NCBI GenBank assembly: GCA_020025535.1
Contig: JAHHRY010000007.1
Location: forward strand, 12,630 to 76,629
Source: Oscillospiraceae bacterium
Lineage (GTDB): Bacteria > Bacillota > Clostridia > Oscillospirales > Oscillospiraceae
DNA: 64,000 nucleotides
Reading direction: 5' to 3'
Under the pieces are notes generated by a model. That model was not told where the DNA came from and searched no databases. It saw only the letters and a list, made by a program, of their open reading frames with translations. The position numbers and the translations under genes were made by a program. Below, piece by piece: positions 1-7,691 of this stretch; the first letter of the stretch is position 1, and the number at the start of each line of letters is the position of its first letter.

Positions 1-2
1 AC

Positions 3-161
3 TATTGCGACCGGAATGGCCTCCACTACAAAGAATCCTACTATCGAGTTATTCTTGCCAATGGATCAGCTGAAACACATAGCCTGTCATACAAAAAATA
101 TTTTAAGCGATTGGAAAAAGGATTGTACGAATTATCTAAAAAAGGAATCCTAGAAGGCTAA
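3..161 (+). CDS. 3' end of a gene of unknown function (5' end outside window)
   Basis: An open frame enters from the left edge and ends at TAA 159-161, giving 52 residues rich in Lys, Tyr and Leu, with a basic helix-like tail (KKYFKRLEKGLYELSKKG). The other two forward frames stop earlier or read less like protein. No family can be named from so little. It is followed within 10 bases by a GC-rich hairpin and converges with the integrase gene, so it could be either the chromosomal gene next to the insertion point or the last gene of the element. The start is not visible. Confidence 0.45.
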   Translation, partial: YCDRNGLHYKESYYRVILANGSAETHSLSYKKYFKRLEKGLYELSKKGILEG

Positions 162-168
162 AGATTAA

Positions 169-193
169 CGCCTGCGAGCAATCCTCGCAGGCG
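169..193. terminator. Perfect inverted repeat between convergent genes
   Basis: A 10-bp perfect stem (169-178 with 184-193) and a 5-base loop lie between two convergent genes. No strong T run follows on either strand, so it is a weak terminator candidate; its position beside the integrase also makes it a candidate feature of the element end. Confidence 0.5.
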
Positions 194-203
194 TAATGTC
201 TAA

Positions 204-1604
204 TTATTCTGCCTTTCTAATTGTCGCAAACACGCCGGCTCGGACACCGGCTGCGGCAGCACGGGCTTTTGCGATTTGGTGGGCATAGATTTTCGCAGTT
301 GTCGTAGCATCGGTATGGCCCAGCTCTGCGGCGGTAGTGACCAGGTCGATGCCGTTGGCAATCATGGTGGATGCGGCAGTGTGCCGGAACAGGTGAGGAT
401 GGATATGAGGCAGATCCTCTGCTTTGCTGAATTTGCCCAGCCAGTCGGTGATGCTGTCCGGGTGCATGGGAGTGCCGTCATCCTTTGTGAAGATGAAGCC
501 GGTATCCTTCCAGATCAGGCCATTTTTCATGCGGATTCGCAGCTGCTCCTTATGCCATTTTCTCAGAACATCCAGGCTTTCCGGAGCCAGATAAACAGCA
601 CGGGGCTGACCGTTCTTGGGTGGGCCGACATACACACCTTTCTCCTTGGTGTAAAGCAGCGCCTGCTCGATCATCATGGTTCCCTTGTCAAAGTCGATGT
701 GCTTCCACTGGAGGCCCATCAGCTCACCTCGGCGGCAGCCGGTATCAATCAGCACATAGGACATGGCCTTCCACTTGAGAGGAGCGTTTTGCAAGGTGCT
801 GACAATATCCTCCATATCCTCCGGCTGGAAGGATTCCACCTTGTGCTTCTTCACCTTGGGCGGTGTGGCCTTGGCGGCAGGATTGTAGGGAATCAGCAGC
901 TCCTTGTCCGCCTGGGCAAAGATCGTGGAGATCAGCCTGTGATGTTCGAGAATTGTTTTGGCAGACAAGGGATTTGTGTTCTCTTCCGGTGTAAATAGGT
1001 CAGATATATCGTAGCCGAGGGCTTCCGAAATCCCTTTGGCCGTTTCCATTCGGACGGTGTCTCCCCGGATAGCAGCATTCAGAGTTGACTGGGAAACGTG
1101 GCATTTTTCAGCAATCTGATACTTCGGAATCTCCAATGCTTTGAGTTTCTTTGCCAGAATCCGCCGGGGCCTGGCCCGGCTGGTATCTTCCCGGACACCG
1201 TATTCTGCCAGATCTTTGTAAAACTGATTCAGGTGCTGGGGGCGGATATCCTTCAGCTTCATGTGGCCAATGGCACCGTTGATGCGCTCTAAAAGGCCCT
1301 GATACCGTTCCAAAGTGGTGGGAGCCAGGCCATTTCTCTCCTTTAGATCCATCACATACTGGGCATATTCAGCGAAGGTTTGGTTTTCGTCGTACTGATA
1401 TCCCTGTTCCAGTTTTTCTTCAAATTCAAAGGCAGCTTTCAGCGCTTCCTGCTTCATTTTTCGCTGTGATATATTTTTATCCTTGGGCCACCACATCTGT
1501 GTTTTACGGATCTGTCTCCCTTTGTAATCGTAGCGATTGGATGTGAATAGCCGATAGTGGGTGATATTTCCACTCTTATCATATTGCGGCTCAATATATG
1601 CCAT
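204..1604 (-). CDS. Tyrosine recombinase/integrase with an internal XRE-type HTH
   Basis: This is a site-specific recombinase that would integrate and excise the mobile element. The C-terminal catalytic domain shows the expected set: R291 (TGCRRGEL), K330, H404 and R407 (HLFRH), H430 (LGHTD) and nucleophile Y440 (KIYAH). The N-terminal part has an AP2-like arm-binding segment and a SAM-like core-binding domain. Unusually, residues about 144-206 inside the core-binding region read as a lambda-repressor/XRE helix-turn-helix (IPKYQIAEKCHVSQSTLNAA). I chose the ATG at 1604 because an AAAGGAGG site lies just upstream; an in-frame TTG six codons earlier overlaps that site. It is 466 residues long, somewhat above the usual 380-420 because of the insert. 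The excisionase-like gene lies immediately upstream. Confidence 0.93.
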   Translation of the reverse strand: MAYIEPQYDKSGNITHYRLFTSNRYDYKGRQIRKTQMWWPKDKNISQRKMKQEALKAAFEFEEKLEQGYQYDENQTFAEYAQYVMDLKERNGLAPTTLERYQGLLERINGAIGHMKLKDIRPQHLNQFYKDLAEYGVREDTSRARPRRILAKKLKALEIPKYQIAEKCHVSQSTLNAAIRGDTVRMETAKGISEALGYDISDLFTPEENTNPLSAKTILEHHRLISTIFAQADKELLIPYNPAAKATPPKVKKHKVESFQPEDMEDIVSTLQNAPLKWKAMSYVLIDTGCRRGELMGLQWKHIDFDKGTMMIEQALLYTKEKGVYVGPPKNGQPRAVYLAPESLDVLRKWHKEQLRIRMKNGLIWKDTGFIFTKDDGTPMHPDSITDWLGKFSKAEDLPHIHPHLFRHTAASTMIANGIDLVTTAAELGHTDATTTAKIYAHQIAKARAAAAGVRAGVFATIRKAE

Positions 1605-1628
1605 CGAAAATCCTCCTTTCAAAAAGAA

Positions 1629-1662
1629 AATCTCCCATGCTCATGGTAGGGCATGGGAGATT
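1629..1662. terminator. Hairpin between xis-like and int genes
   Basis: A perfect 12-bp stem (1629-1640 with 1651-1662), flanked by T-rich tracts on both strands, lies between the excisionase-like gene and the integrase. On the minus strand it sits directly upstream of the integrase ribosome site, so it may attenuate read-through from the upstream operon into int. Confidence 0.7.
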
Positions 1663-1680
1663 TTTTGACAAATGTGCGGG

Positions 1681-1887
1681 CTAGGTTCCCTGATAGGTGT
1701 CGCTGCCGTCAACGCAGTTGAGCCAGCGGACTACATTCTCCCAGGCGATGAGGTAAGTACGGCCCACAATCCGGCAGGGCAGCTGTCCGGAGCGGATGGC
1801 CCGGCGGACAGTGTACTCACTCAGGTGAATGCCCTGCTCGGCGGCACGGGCCACAACTTCTTTCATGTTGAGAATATCAAGATTCAT
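1681..1887 (-). CDS. Excisionase-like MerR/HTH_17 DNA-binding protein
   Basis: A 68-residue protein beginning MNLDILNMKEVV with a winged-helix layout: a recognition helix (LSEYTVRRAIRSGQLP) followed by a strand and wing (RIVGRTYLIAWENVVRWL). This is the pattern of Xis/HTH_17 helix-turn-helix proteins encoded beside integrases, which bend the attachment DNA and bias recombination towards excision. A GAAAGGA ribosome site precedes the ATG. It is the last gene of the leftward mob operon and is separated from the integrase by a strong hairpin. The assignment as excisionase rests on size, fold and position next to int; a role as transcriptional regulator is also possible. Confidence 0.8.
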   Translation of the reverse strand: MNLDILNMKEVVARAAEQGIHLSEYTVRRAIRSGQLPCRIVGRTYLIAWENVVRWLNCVDGSDTYQGT

Positions 1888-1909
1888 AATTTATTTTTCC
1901 TTTCGATGC

Positions 1910-2752
1910 TCAGCGGGCCTGATCCCGCTGGCGGCGTTTCTGGTAATCGTTTAAAAGTTTCAGAATGGTTTCCTGAATTTTGGTGGTGTCATAGCTTTTC
2001 GGGAAGAACTTCCGAAGATCGTCCACCCGGAAGCTGATTTTTTCGGCTTGATTGGCTTTTGGCTGGGCCATCATGGTAACGATGGTATCCACATCCAAAG
2101 TCCCGGCCTGACTGAGCTTTTTCAGCTTCACAGCCTGAGAGAGGGATGGCGTGCAATCTTCGCACTCCATGGCCTCCAGTAAGTCTCGCTGTTCCAGTTC
2201 TGTCAGATAGGACAGTTCTACGGCGGGAGTCAGGGCAATCTGTCCCTCGTCCACCAGTTTCAGAAGTTCCGGAATTAGATTGGTCAGACGGATATAGCGT
2301 TGAATTTGTCTGGAACTGTCATCAACTGTTTCAGCCATTCCGTCTCTAGTCCACTTCTGGCCAAGTTGGCCAGAAGTTCTCCCTTGGTGATTTAAGGCTT
2401 CAAGCTTCATCTTATAGGCGAAGGCCTTTTCGCTTGGGAGAATATGCTCCCGGTGGAGGTTGCTGTCCACCAGTGCGATTGCTGCGGCATCCCGATCCAT
2501 AGGAACAACAAAGGCAGGGACTTCTCTCATCCCTGCCTTTACTGCTGCCCGGAACCGACGGTGTCCCGAGACAATCTCATATTCATCTGTGGTATTTTCT
2601 TTCGGCCTGACAATCAGCGGACTGAGGATGCCAAGTTGTTGGACGCTCTCAATCAGGCTATTCATTTCTTCGTTGTCCAGTACCTTGAAGGGGTGCCCTT
2701 CAAAGGGGTGGAGCTTTTCTGCCGGGATATTTACCGGCACATTACTTTTCAT
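1910..2752 (-). CDS. ParB/Spo0J-family partition protein
   Basis: 280 residues. The N-terminal ParB/sulfiredoxin-like nuclease-fold domain is clear: PAEKLHPFEGHPFKV, a later segment with ILSPLIVRP, and the family signature EIVSGHRRFRAA near residues 75-90 with VPAFVV after it. A central HTH region follows (SSRQIQRYIRLTNLIPELL). Such proteins bind centromere-like sites, and in this family several use CTP. On mobile elements they often act in maintenance or regulation. The start at 2752 follows GAGGAGACGATAAT; an upstream extension in the same frame overlaps the relaxase gene and has no homology-like content. Its start is only one base from the relaxase stop, indicating one transcript. Confidence 0.9.
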   Translation of the reverse strand: MKSNVPVNIPAEKLHPFEGHPFKVLDNEEMNSLIESVQQLGILSPLIVRPKENTTDEYEIVSGHRRFRAAVKAGMREVPAFVVPMDRDAAAIALVDSNLHREHILPSEKAFAYKMKLEALNHQGRTSGQLGQKWTRDGMAETVDDSSRQIQRYIRLTNLIPELLKLVDEGQIALTPAVELSYLTELEQRDLLEAMECEDCTPSLSQAVKLKKLSQAGTLDVDTIVTMMAQPKANQAEKISFRVDDLRKFFPKSYDTTKIQETILKLLNDYQKRRQRDQAR

Positions 2753-2753
2753 A

Positions 2754-4127
2754 TTATCGTCTCCTCTCTCTGTTCCTGCTGCGTGCCTTGGCTTCTGTCT
2801 CCCGCTCTGCCTGCAGAAGCTCCCAGACATGGGGATAGTGCTCCAGTGCAGACTGGGCAAGTTTCAGGTCCTTACGCAAAGGGTTTAGTTTCTTGGAAAT
2901 CTCTCTTGCAGAGGCATTCTTTTCTGCTCGTTCCTCCGGACTTTTGGGACGGCGGTTGCTGTTGCGGATTTTCTGCCGCTCCTGCTCCAATGCGGCAATT
3001 TGGTCGGTACAGCTGTCAATGAAATCCAGAATGTTTTCTTCCGTGTGCAGATCGTTGTTTTTCAGCAAGCCGTATTCTGCTGTCAGCTGCTTTTCCATGG
3101 TGATGGATTGACGGATTGCCGGTGAATGCGGCTGGTTGCCCAGTCTCTGCTGTTCCTGGTTCCGGGTCAGGTGCAGCAGCTGTAGGAGCATATAAAAAAG
3201 GACATCTACCAAAACAACGGCGGCGTCCTTCGAATGAGTGATTTCATAATTCAGTTGCTTTTCCAGTGACAGGAGCGGTGTGGTTTTGACCTGGATAACA
3301 GCACAGGCGATATATGGCCCATGCTGATTTTCCCGAAACCGGTTCAGCAGCACCTCCTGAGTGTAGCCGATGGAGTCCAGCCGCACGGCCCGCTTCCAGC
3401 CGGGAGCCTGCAGGCTGATCCGGGAATAGTCGTAATTGTGATCCACCTGATACCCCAACGCAGTCAGCTGCCATTGCAGATCCCGCCAGTTGGTACTGCT
3501 GGTGAGAATCTTCTCCATGTCCTGCTTCAGCACATCCCGGTGGGTTAGATTACCGTTTTTGTGTACCCAGTAGTCCTTTTTTCGGCTACCGGTAAATTTA
3601 CTGGGCGGCAGAACGCTGAGGTTTTGCTCCCTGCAGATCTGGTCGGAAATCTCCCGGAGTTTGTAGTGGTCAGACTGGTGGTTCTGGAACTTTCTGCCCG
3701 TGCGGAAGGACACGGAGTTCACCACAATATGGTTATGAAGGTTATCGGTATTCAGATGGGTGGTGACCACAATCTCATATTCCTGGCCCCACATCCGGCG
3801 GGCGGTTTCCAATCCAATTCGGTGGGCCTGCTCCGGTGTGACTTCCCCGGTGCGAAAGCTTTGAAAGCCGTGGTAAGCTACATTGCCGCCCAGCTTGCCG
3901 TACCGCTGTTTGGTGGCCATCATGTGCTCATAGGCCCGTTTGGTGGGACAGTTGATGGCGGTGACATACATCTTCTGATCGGTCTTGTCGTCGTCCTCCG
4001 TGTAGCGCAGCGCCTTGTAAAGATCATCGTCCAGATACCTGCTGTCGGTGGTTTTATCCGGGTTCCGGGCGTACTCGATGACCTCCTTCAATCGGCCTTT
4101 GACGGGCCAGAATCCTGTTGTTGCCAC
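2754..4127 (-). CDS. MOBP-type relaxase (MobA/MobL-like)
   Basis: This DNA-nicking transesterase would start conjugative transfer at oriT. Residue Y19 (EVIEYARN) is the likely catalytic tyrosine, and the three-histidine metal site is visible as H124 and H131-N-H133 (LHNHIVVNSV). The first ~230 residues form the relaxase domain; the rest is helical and charged, ending in an Arg-rich tail. The start codon is GTG, with a GGAG-type site upstream. It is 457 residues, typical of relaxases on small mobilizable elements. It lies directly downstream of the MobC-like gene. No coupling protein or type IV secretion gene is in the window, so transfer would rely on a helper element. Confidence 0.92.
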   Translation of the reverse strand: MATTGFWPVKGRLKEVIEYARNPDKTTDSRYLDDDLYKALRYTEDDDKTDQKMYVTAINCPTKRAYEHMMATKQRYGKLGGNVAYHGFQSFRTGEVTPEQAHRIGLETARRMWGQEYEIVVTTHLNTDNLHNHIVVNSVSFRTGRKFQNHQSDHYKLREISDQICREQNLSVLPPSKFTGSRKKDYWVHKNGNLTHRDVLKQDMEKILTSSTNWRDLQWQLTALGYQVDHNYDYSRISLQAPGWKRAVRLDSIGYTQEVLLNRFRENQHGPYIACAVIQVKTTPLLSLEKQLNYEITHSKDAAVVLVDVLFYMLLQLLHLTRNQEQQRLGNQPHSPAIRQSITMEKQLTAEYGLLKNNDLHTEENILDFIDSCTDQIAALEQERQKIRNSNRRPKSPEERAEKNASAREISKKLNPLRKDLKLAQSALEHYPHVWELLQAERETEAKARSRNRERRR

Positions 4128-4131
4128 GGCG

Positions 4132-4527
4132 TCACATCACACTCCGTCCTTCGCTGTCGGTGCAAGCGCCGACAGGCTCACAACTCCGTGGATGCTCCTC
4201 TTCCCCACAAAGCAGGCTTTGCGGGGTCCCCATATTTTTCTCCTTTCCCGGCAGCAGTAGCTCTGAATGAATTTCATCAATCAGGGAAAGCAGCTTTTCT
4301 TCTGTTTCCTGTGAAAGCTCACTGTTGGAGAGTTTACATAATTCTCCATAGAAATCATAAAAGGCATCGGGAAGAACCGCTCTCGGCTCATGTCCCAATG
4401 CCCGTTTCACCATATATTCGCTGACAGAGAGATTGCACTTTCCTGCCAGCTTTTGAATCTTTTCTTTGTCCGTGGGTTTCGCCCGAATCTCAATGCGGGC
4501 CAATTTCTCTTTCGGATTACGGTTCAT
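4132..4527 (-). CDS. MobC-like relaxosome accessory protein
   Basis: 131 residues. The N-terminus (EIRAKPTDKEKIQKLAGKCN followed by LSVSEYMVKRALG) is a ribbon-helix-helix-like pattern found in MobC/plasmid mobilization relaxosome proteins, which bind near oriT and help the relaxase nick. The C-terminal ~35 residues are low in hydrophobics and may be poorly conserved. Its start overlaps the stop of the upstream gene by ATGA, implying translational coupling, and the relaxase begins 5 bases after its stop. Identification is from the RHH pattern plus position. Confidence 0.82.
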   Translation of the reverse strand: MNRNPKEKLARIEIRAKPTDKEKIQKLAGKCNLSVSEYMVKRALGHEPRAVLPDAFYDFYGELCKLSNSELSQETEEKLLSLIDEIHSELLLPGKEKNMGTPQSLLCGEEEHPRSCEPVGACTDSEGRSVM

Positions 4528-5009
4528 ATGGTACCTTCCTTTCCGGGGGATTGGGGGTGTCCCCCAAAGAGCGGCTCAGAAAAATCTGAGCCTGAGCTGG
4601 AACTTGCCGTACAAGTTCCCTGCTTGCTACCGGATGCGACAGTCCTTGCCGCATCCCTGTCCTTTCCCAAATCCGGGGGCGTGTAGGTTTGATATTCTGC
4701 CGACACGATCTCATAATTTCTGCCGTAGGCATCTGCCTGATCGGTCTGGCGAATCTCCAAAACCATCCGGTCTTTGAACTCCGGAGCCCTGCACCGGAGC
4801 ATATTTAACTCTTCCTCTGTAAATTGAATCCACAGGTCATAAGGGAGTGCTTCTCCGGGCATCAGATGCACGGAAATTGGGTTTTCTCCGGAGAAACGGT
4901 CCCGAATAACACCGGAAACCCTGCCGTTAAACCAGGGTTCGGCACATTCGATGCCGTCTACAACCAGAATCCGTACTTCCCTTCCTTCAATTGTTCTGAA
5001 TTGGGTCAT
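4524..5009 (-). CDS. Hypothetical protein of the mobilization operon
   Basis: 161 residues with no family I can name. The first ~120 residues look like a compact beta-rich domain (EVRILVVDGIECAEPWFNG, IQFTEEELNMLRC), while the last ~40 are Ser/Gly/Asp-rich and probably disordered. An AGAGGAGGAATTTTT site precedes the ATG at 5009. The gene is coupled by an ATGA overlap to the MobC-like gene. A hairpin terminator-like repeat lies upstream at 5041-5084, so it may have reduced expression relative to the partition genes. Function unknown; position suggests an element-housekeeping or transfer role. Confidence 0.7.
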   Translation of the reverse strand: MTQFRTIEGREVRILVVDGIECAEPWFNGRVSGVIRDRFSGENPISVHLMPGEALPYDLWIQFTEEELNMLRCRAPEFKDRMVLEIRQTDQADAYGRNYEIVSAEYQTYTPPDLGKDRDAARTVASGSKQGTCTASSSSGSDFSEPLFGGHPQSPGKEGTI

Positions 5010-5040
5010 AAAAATTCCTCCTCTCTTTGCGTGCAGTCAA

Positions 5041-5084
5041 AAAGAAGTCATGCACCGTTTGAACCTTCGGCACATGACTTCTTT
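5041..5084 (-). terminator. Inverted repeat downstream of parMR-like genes
   Basis: A 12-bp perfect repeat (5041-5052 with 5073-5084) with a 20-base interior that contains a second short pairing. On the minus strand the stem runs into a T tract, so it is probably a terminator or attenuator between the ParR-like gene and the mobilization genes. A centromere (parC) role is an alternative. Confidence 0.6.
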
Positions 5085-5143
5085 CCTGCATGGTTATGAC
5101 TTCGTTTCTGTTTTTGTACTTTTGGTGTACAGTCATTTTGCAG

Positions 5144-5416
5144 TCACCGGAAAAACTCCAGGGCATCCATGACCAGCTCGTCAGCGCCTTCCGTGGCGGT
5201 CGGCTCCGGCATGGAGGGAGCCGGCTGGACATTCCCCATTTCCTCCCGCAGAACATTGCGGAAGGTATTCCAGTAGTCCTCCTGTTCAGCTGCCCGATTG
5301 AGCACAGAAATGATTGCTGCGTTCTTGGAGCCGGACAGACCTTGCAGATACCCATAGGCCCGCCGGTGCTCCGGATCGTTCATATGGAAACGCAGGGTAA
5401 AGGTCTTTGGCTTCAT
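5144..5416 (-). CDS. Small ParR-like segregation adaptor (putative)
   Basis: 90 residues: a basic, strand-plus-helix N-terminus (KTFTLRFHMNDPEHRRAYGY, then LQGLSGSKNAAIISVLNRA) typical of ribbon-helix-helix DNA-binding adaptors, followed by an acidic, Pro-rich tail ending DELVMDALEFFR. It overlaps the stop of the actin-like gene by ATGA, the same arrangement as parM-parR pairs, in which ParR binds the centromere and the end of the ParM filament through its C-terminus. The call rests mainly on context and RHH-like layout. Confidence 0.68.
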   Translation of the reverse strand: MKPKTFTLRFHMNDPEHRRAYGYLQGLSGSKNAAIISVLNRAAEQEDYWNTFRNVLREEMGNVQPAPSMPEPTATEGADELVMDALEFFR

Positions 5417-6336
5417 GCCTTGCGCTCCCTTCTCAGCTGAATCTGAGCCATAAATTCGTAGCCTTTGGCGGTGGCGCAGATATCCTCATCGATGAAGATC
5501 TGCCCGGTGGCGGCAGGGGCAAAGTGCCTCAGCAGGCATCCTCCGCCGCCCACCACATAAAGCTTCATCAGTCTGGGATCGTAGCCACGCTCCCGGAGTG
5601 TGCGGAACAGCTTCTCCGTGTAGGCTTCGGCTGTGGCCTTCATGGGTTCCTCAATTTCCGGGGCAATGCCCACGGTGCCGTTTTGTAGAAAGCTGTAGAT
5701 CGTGGTTTCGTCCAACCGGGCGTTGTGCTCCCGGAGCAGATCCTCCTGCATGGCCAGTACGCACTGATGAACACCCAGCATCTCCGTGTACATCTGCCGG
5801 GGATCAATCCGGGCATCGTGGAGCCGCAGCAAATTCATGGTGCCGTTTCCGATGTCGCACAGCAGCGTGTCCCCTTTGAATCTGCCCATCTTTTCCGCAA
5901 TGGCGGAAAAGCCCTGTGGAAAAATTTCCGCACCGACAATGCGGATGTGGTAGTCCTTGTTCCGGAAGGTGAAGTCTACGGTCTCCCGCCGGAGCAGATA
6001 CTCCCGAAAAGCATTGCGCTGTTTGCTGAGCCAGGACAGGGGCAAGCCCGCCGCCAGATACACGGAAGCGCTGGTGAGATGCTCACGGCTCAGCTCCTGT
6101 GCAATGGCGGCCAGTGTCAGAATATAGTAGTCCTCGTCCAGAATCTTCTCCGGACTGTACTCCTTATGTCCGACGCCCACATAGTAGAATCTGCCGTCCA
6201 GAATCAGCAGATCCTGCTTGAATGCCGGCATCTCCTCGCTCTCCAAAACACCGGTGGGAAAACAGCAGTTGGCCGTTTTCATGTTGCCGTATCCGTGATC
6301 GATTCCAATGATCCGGATTCCATTCATTTCTTTCAT
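5413..6336 (-). CDS. ParM/StbA-like actin-family ATPase
   Basis: 307 residues of the actin-like ATPase superfamily. Phosphate-1 motif GIDHGYGNMK is at residues 11-20, phosphate-2 motif CDIGNGTMNL near residue 170, and the adenosine motif VVGGGGCLL near residue 275. ParM-type filaments push plasmid copies apart. The likely start (6336) has AAAAAGGAGG upstream; a second in-frame ATG at 6369 has its own AGGAGG, adding 11 residues, so two products are possible. It is the first gene of the leftward par/mob operon. Carriage by an integrating element suggests a replicating circular stage or a filament role other than plasmid partition. Confidence 0.85.
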   Translation of the reverse strand: MKEMNGIRIIGIDHGYGNMKTANCCFPTGVLESEEMPAFKQDLLILDGRFYYVGVGHKEYSPEKILDEDYYILTLAAIAQELSREHLTSASVYLAAGLPLSWLSKQRNAFREYLLRRETVDFTFRNKDYHIRIVGAEIFPQGFSAIAEKMGRFKGDTLLCDIGNGTMNLLRLHDARIDPRQMYTEMLGVHQCVLAMQEDLLREHNARLDETTIYSFLQNGTVGIAPEIEEPMKATAEAYTEKLFRTLRERGYDPRLMKLYVVGGGGCLLRHFAPAATGQIFIDEDICATAKGYEFMAQIQLRRERKA

Positions 6337-6509
6337 GTTCGTTCCTCCTTTTTGTTTTCGGAGGCTCATCACTGCCTCCTGCCTATGTAATACCGGGAAA
6401 AAGGAAAAACCGGAATATTTGCGAAACAGTCTAAAATCAATCTGCGAAACATGAAAATTGCTTTCAAATACGATAAATAGCAGCAGAAAGCTCTGTGAAA
6501 AGTTAATAC

Positions 6510-6538
6510 TGTACAAATGTTCGTATATAGTGTAAAAT
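6510..6538 (+). promoter_or_regulatory. Promoter for the rightward DUF6076-like gene
   Basis: TGTACA (6510-6515), a 17-base spacer and TAAAAT (6533-6538) stand 25 bases before the ATG at 6564. The 227-base region between the two divergent operons also contains AT-rich sequence suited to a leftward promoter, but I could not pick one confidently. Confidence 0.5.
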
Positions 6539-6563
6539 AAAAAAGCAAAGGAGGGAGATTGCG

Positions 6564-7691
6564 ATGCTGCAGAAAAGCTTTTTCACTGCGACCTATCAGA
6601 ATACGCAGGTTCAGGTCTGTGGGCAGTGGTTTGATGCCGGCAGCTTCGCCGTGTCCCTGCTGAACCGTTTCTATGACAATGATCTGGCGGCCCGCCTTGG
6701 CGTGATGGGGATGAACAATGATTTCCTGATTCGGGACTTGCAGATGGGGTATCTGAATCAGACGCTCTTTTCCCGTGCCGGGGAGGAATATCAGTATATT
6801 CTGAAAACACTGCCCAAACTGGAACCATTCAATCTTCTGGATCTGGAATCTGAGCGGCAGAGAATGGAGCGGCTTTTTTCTCAGGACAGCTTCAATTTTC
6901 TCCAGACCTATCTGCGGGCCAAGGCCAGAAATGCCAGCGTCAGTGTGGATGAACAGGCACTGAATGTTGTGCCGGAACAAGACAGCTCGCTGTTTCAGAA
7001 GGGTGAAATAATGGCAGCCCAGATTCGGCAGGCGGACCGGCTGTATCACTCCATTGCGGAGGATATGCGGGTCTGCTTTCAGGGCCTGCGGAAATTTGTT
7101 GCGGGTGAAGAAGCCGCAGACCGACTGGACGAATCCTGCCTTCTGCCCATGGCTCTGGAAGTGCTGGGCACACCGGAACTTCCAACAGGAGTCCGGTATA
7201 TCCAGACCCGAAAGCCGGGCGGTGAGGCGGCCGTTGTGGGCCGGGAAATGACCTTCGACAGCTACAAGAGCTTCATCTTGACAGACTTCTTCGAGGGTCT
7301 GCATTCCGGCCACTACCCCAGACAGTGCGAAGTCTGCAAAAAGTATTTTCTGATGAAATCTGCCCGGTGGCAGTATTACTGCGACGGCTGGTCGGGCCAC
7401 CTGATCCGGGGCCATCGGGTTAGCTGTAGACAGTACGGCGAATGGCAGCGCAGCAAGGAATATGCCACCGAAAACCCTATCAAGGATCGGTGTACCCGCC
7501 GCTGCGGCTGTATCCGGGCAGAAAAATCCCGAGGCCTGATCTCCGCTGAATTTGCAGAAAAGGCAAAGATTCTGGCCCAGCGGCGCAGGGATAAAGCCAC
7601 CCGGGACCCGGACTATGCCATGACGGATTACGAAACAGAAATGACGAAGGAGCGGCTTTATGCCGATGTAAAAAGGGGTTGTGAGGAGTGA
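6564..7691 (+). CDS. DUF6076-like zinc-binding protein of mobile elements
   Basis: 375 residues. The N-terminal two thirds are helical with no motif I recognise. The C-terminal third holds a Cys-rich module: QCEVCKKYFLM, YYCDG, VSCRQYG, and DRCTRRCGC, likely a zinc ribbon related to CGNR/DUF6076-type fingers, preceded by an aromatic-rich strand region. An AAAGGAGGG site lies before the ATG. It overlaps the next gene by GTGA, so the two are translationally coupled. Such pairs occur on Clostridial integrative elements, and the pairing with a sigma-like protein suggests a regulator or DNA-binding role. Function not established. Confidence 0.7.
   Translation: MLQKSFFTATYQNTQVQVCGQWFDAGSFAVSLLNRFYDNDLAARLGVMGMNNDFLIRDLQMGYLNQTLFSRAGEEYQYILKTLPKLEPFNLLDLESERQRMERLFSQDSFNFLQTYLRAKARNASVSVDEQALNVVPEQDSSLFQKGEIMAAQIRQADRLYHSIAEDMRVCFQGLRKFVAGEEAADRLDESCLLPMALEVLGTPELPTGVRYIQTRKPGGEAAVVGREMTFDSYKSFILTDFFEGLHSGHYPRQCEVCKKYFLMKSARWQYYCDGWSGHLIRGHRVSCRQYGEWQRSKEYATENPIKDRCTRRCGCIRAEKSRGLISAEFAEKAKILAQRRRDKATRDPDYAMTDYETEMTKERLYADVKRGCEE

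Noticed and set aside
276..998. Long rightward open frame opposite the integrase
   Set aside because: It has no ribosome site and mirrors the clear catalytic domain on the other strand; a high-GC third-position artefact.
4987..5355. Leftward frame spanning the ParR-like gene and the inverted repeat
   Set aside because: Out of frame with the ParR-like protein that is coupled to the actin-like gene; crosses the terminator-like hairpin.
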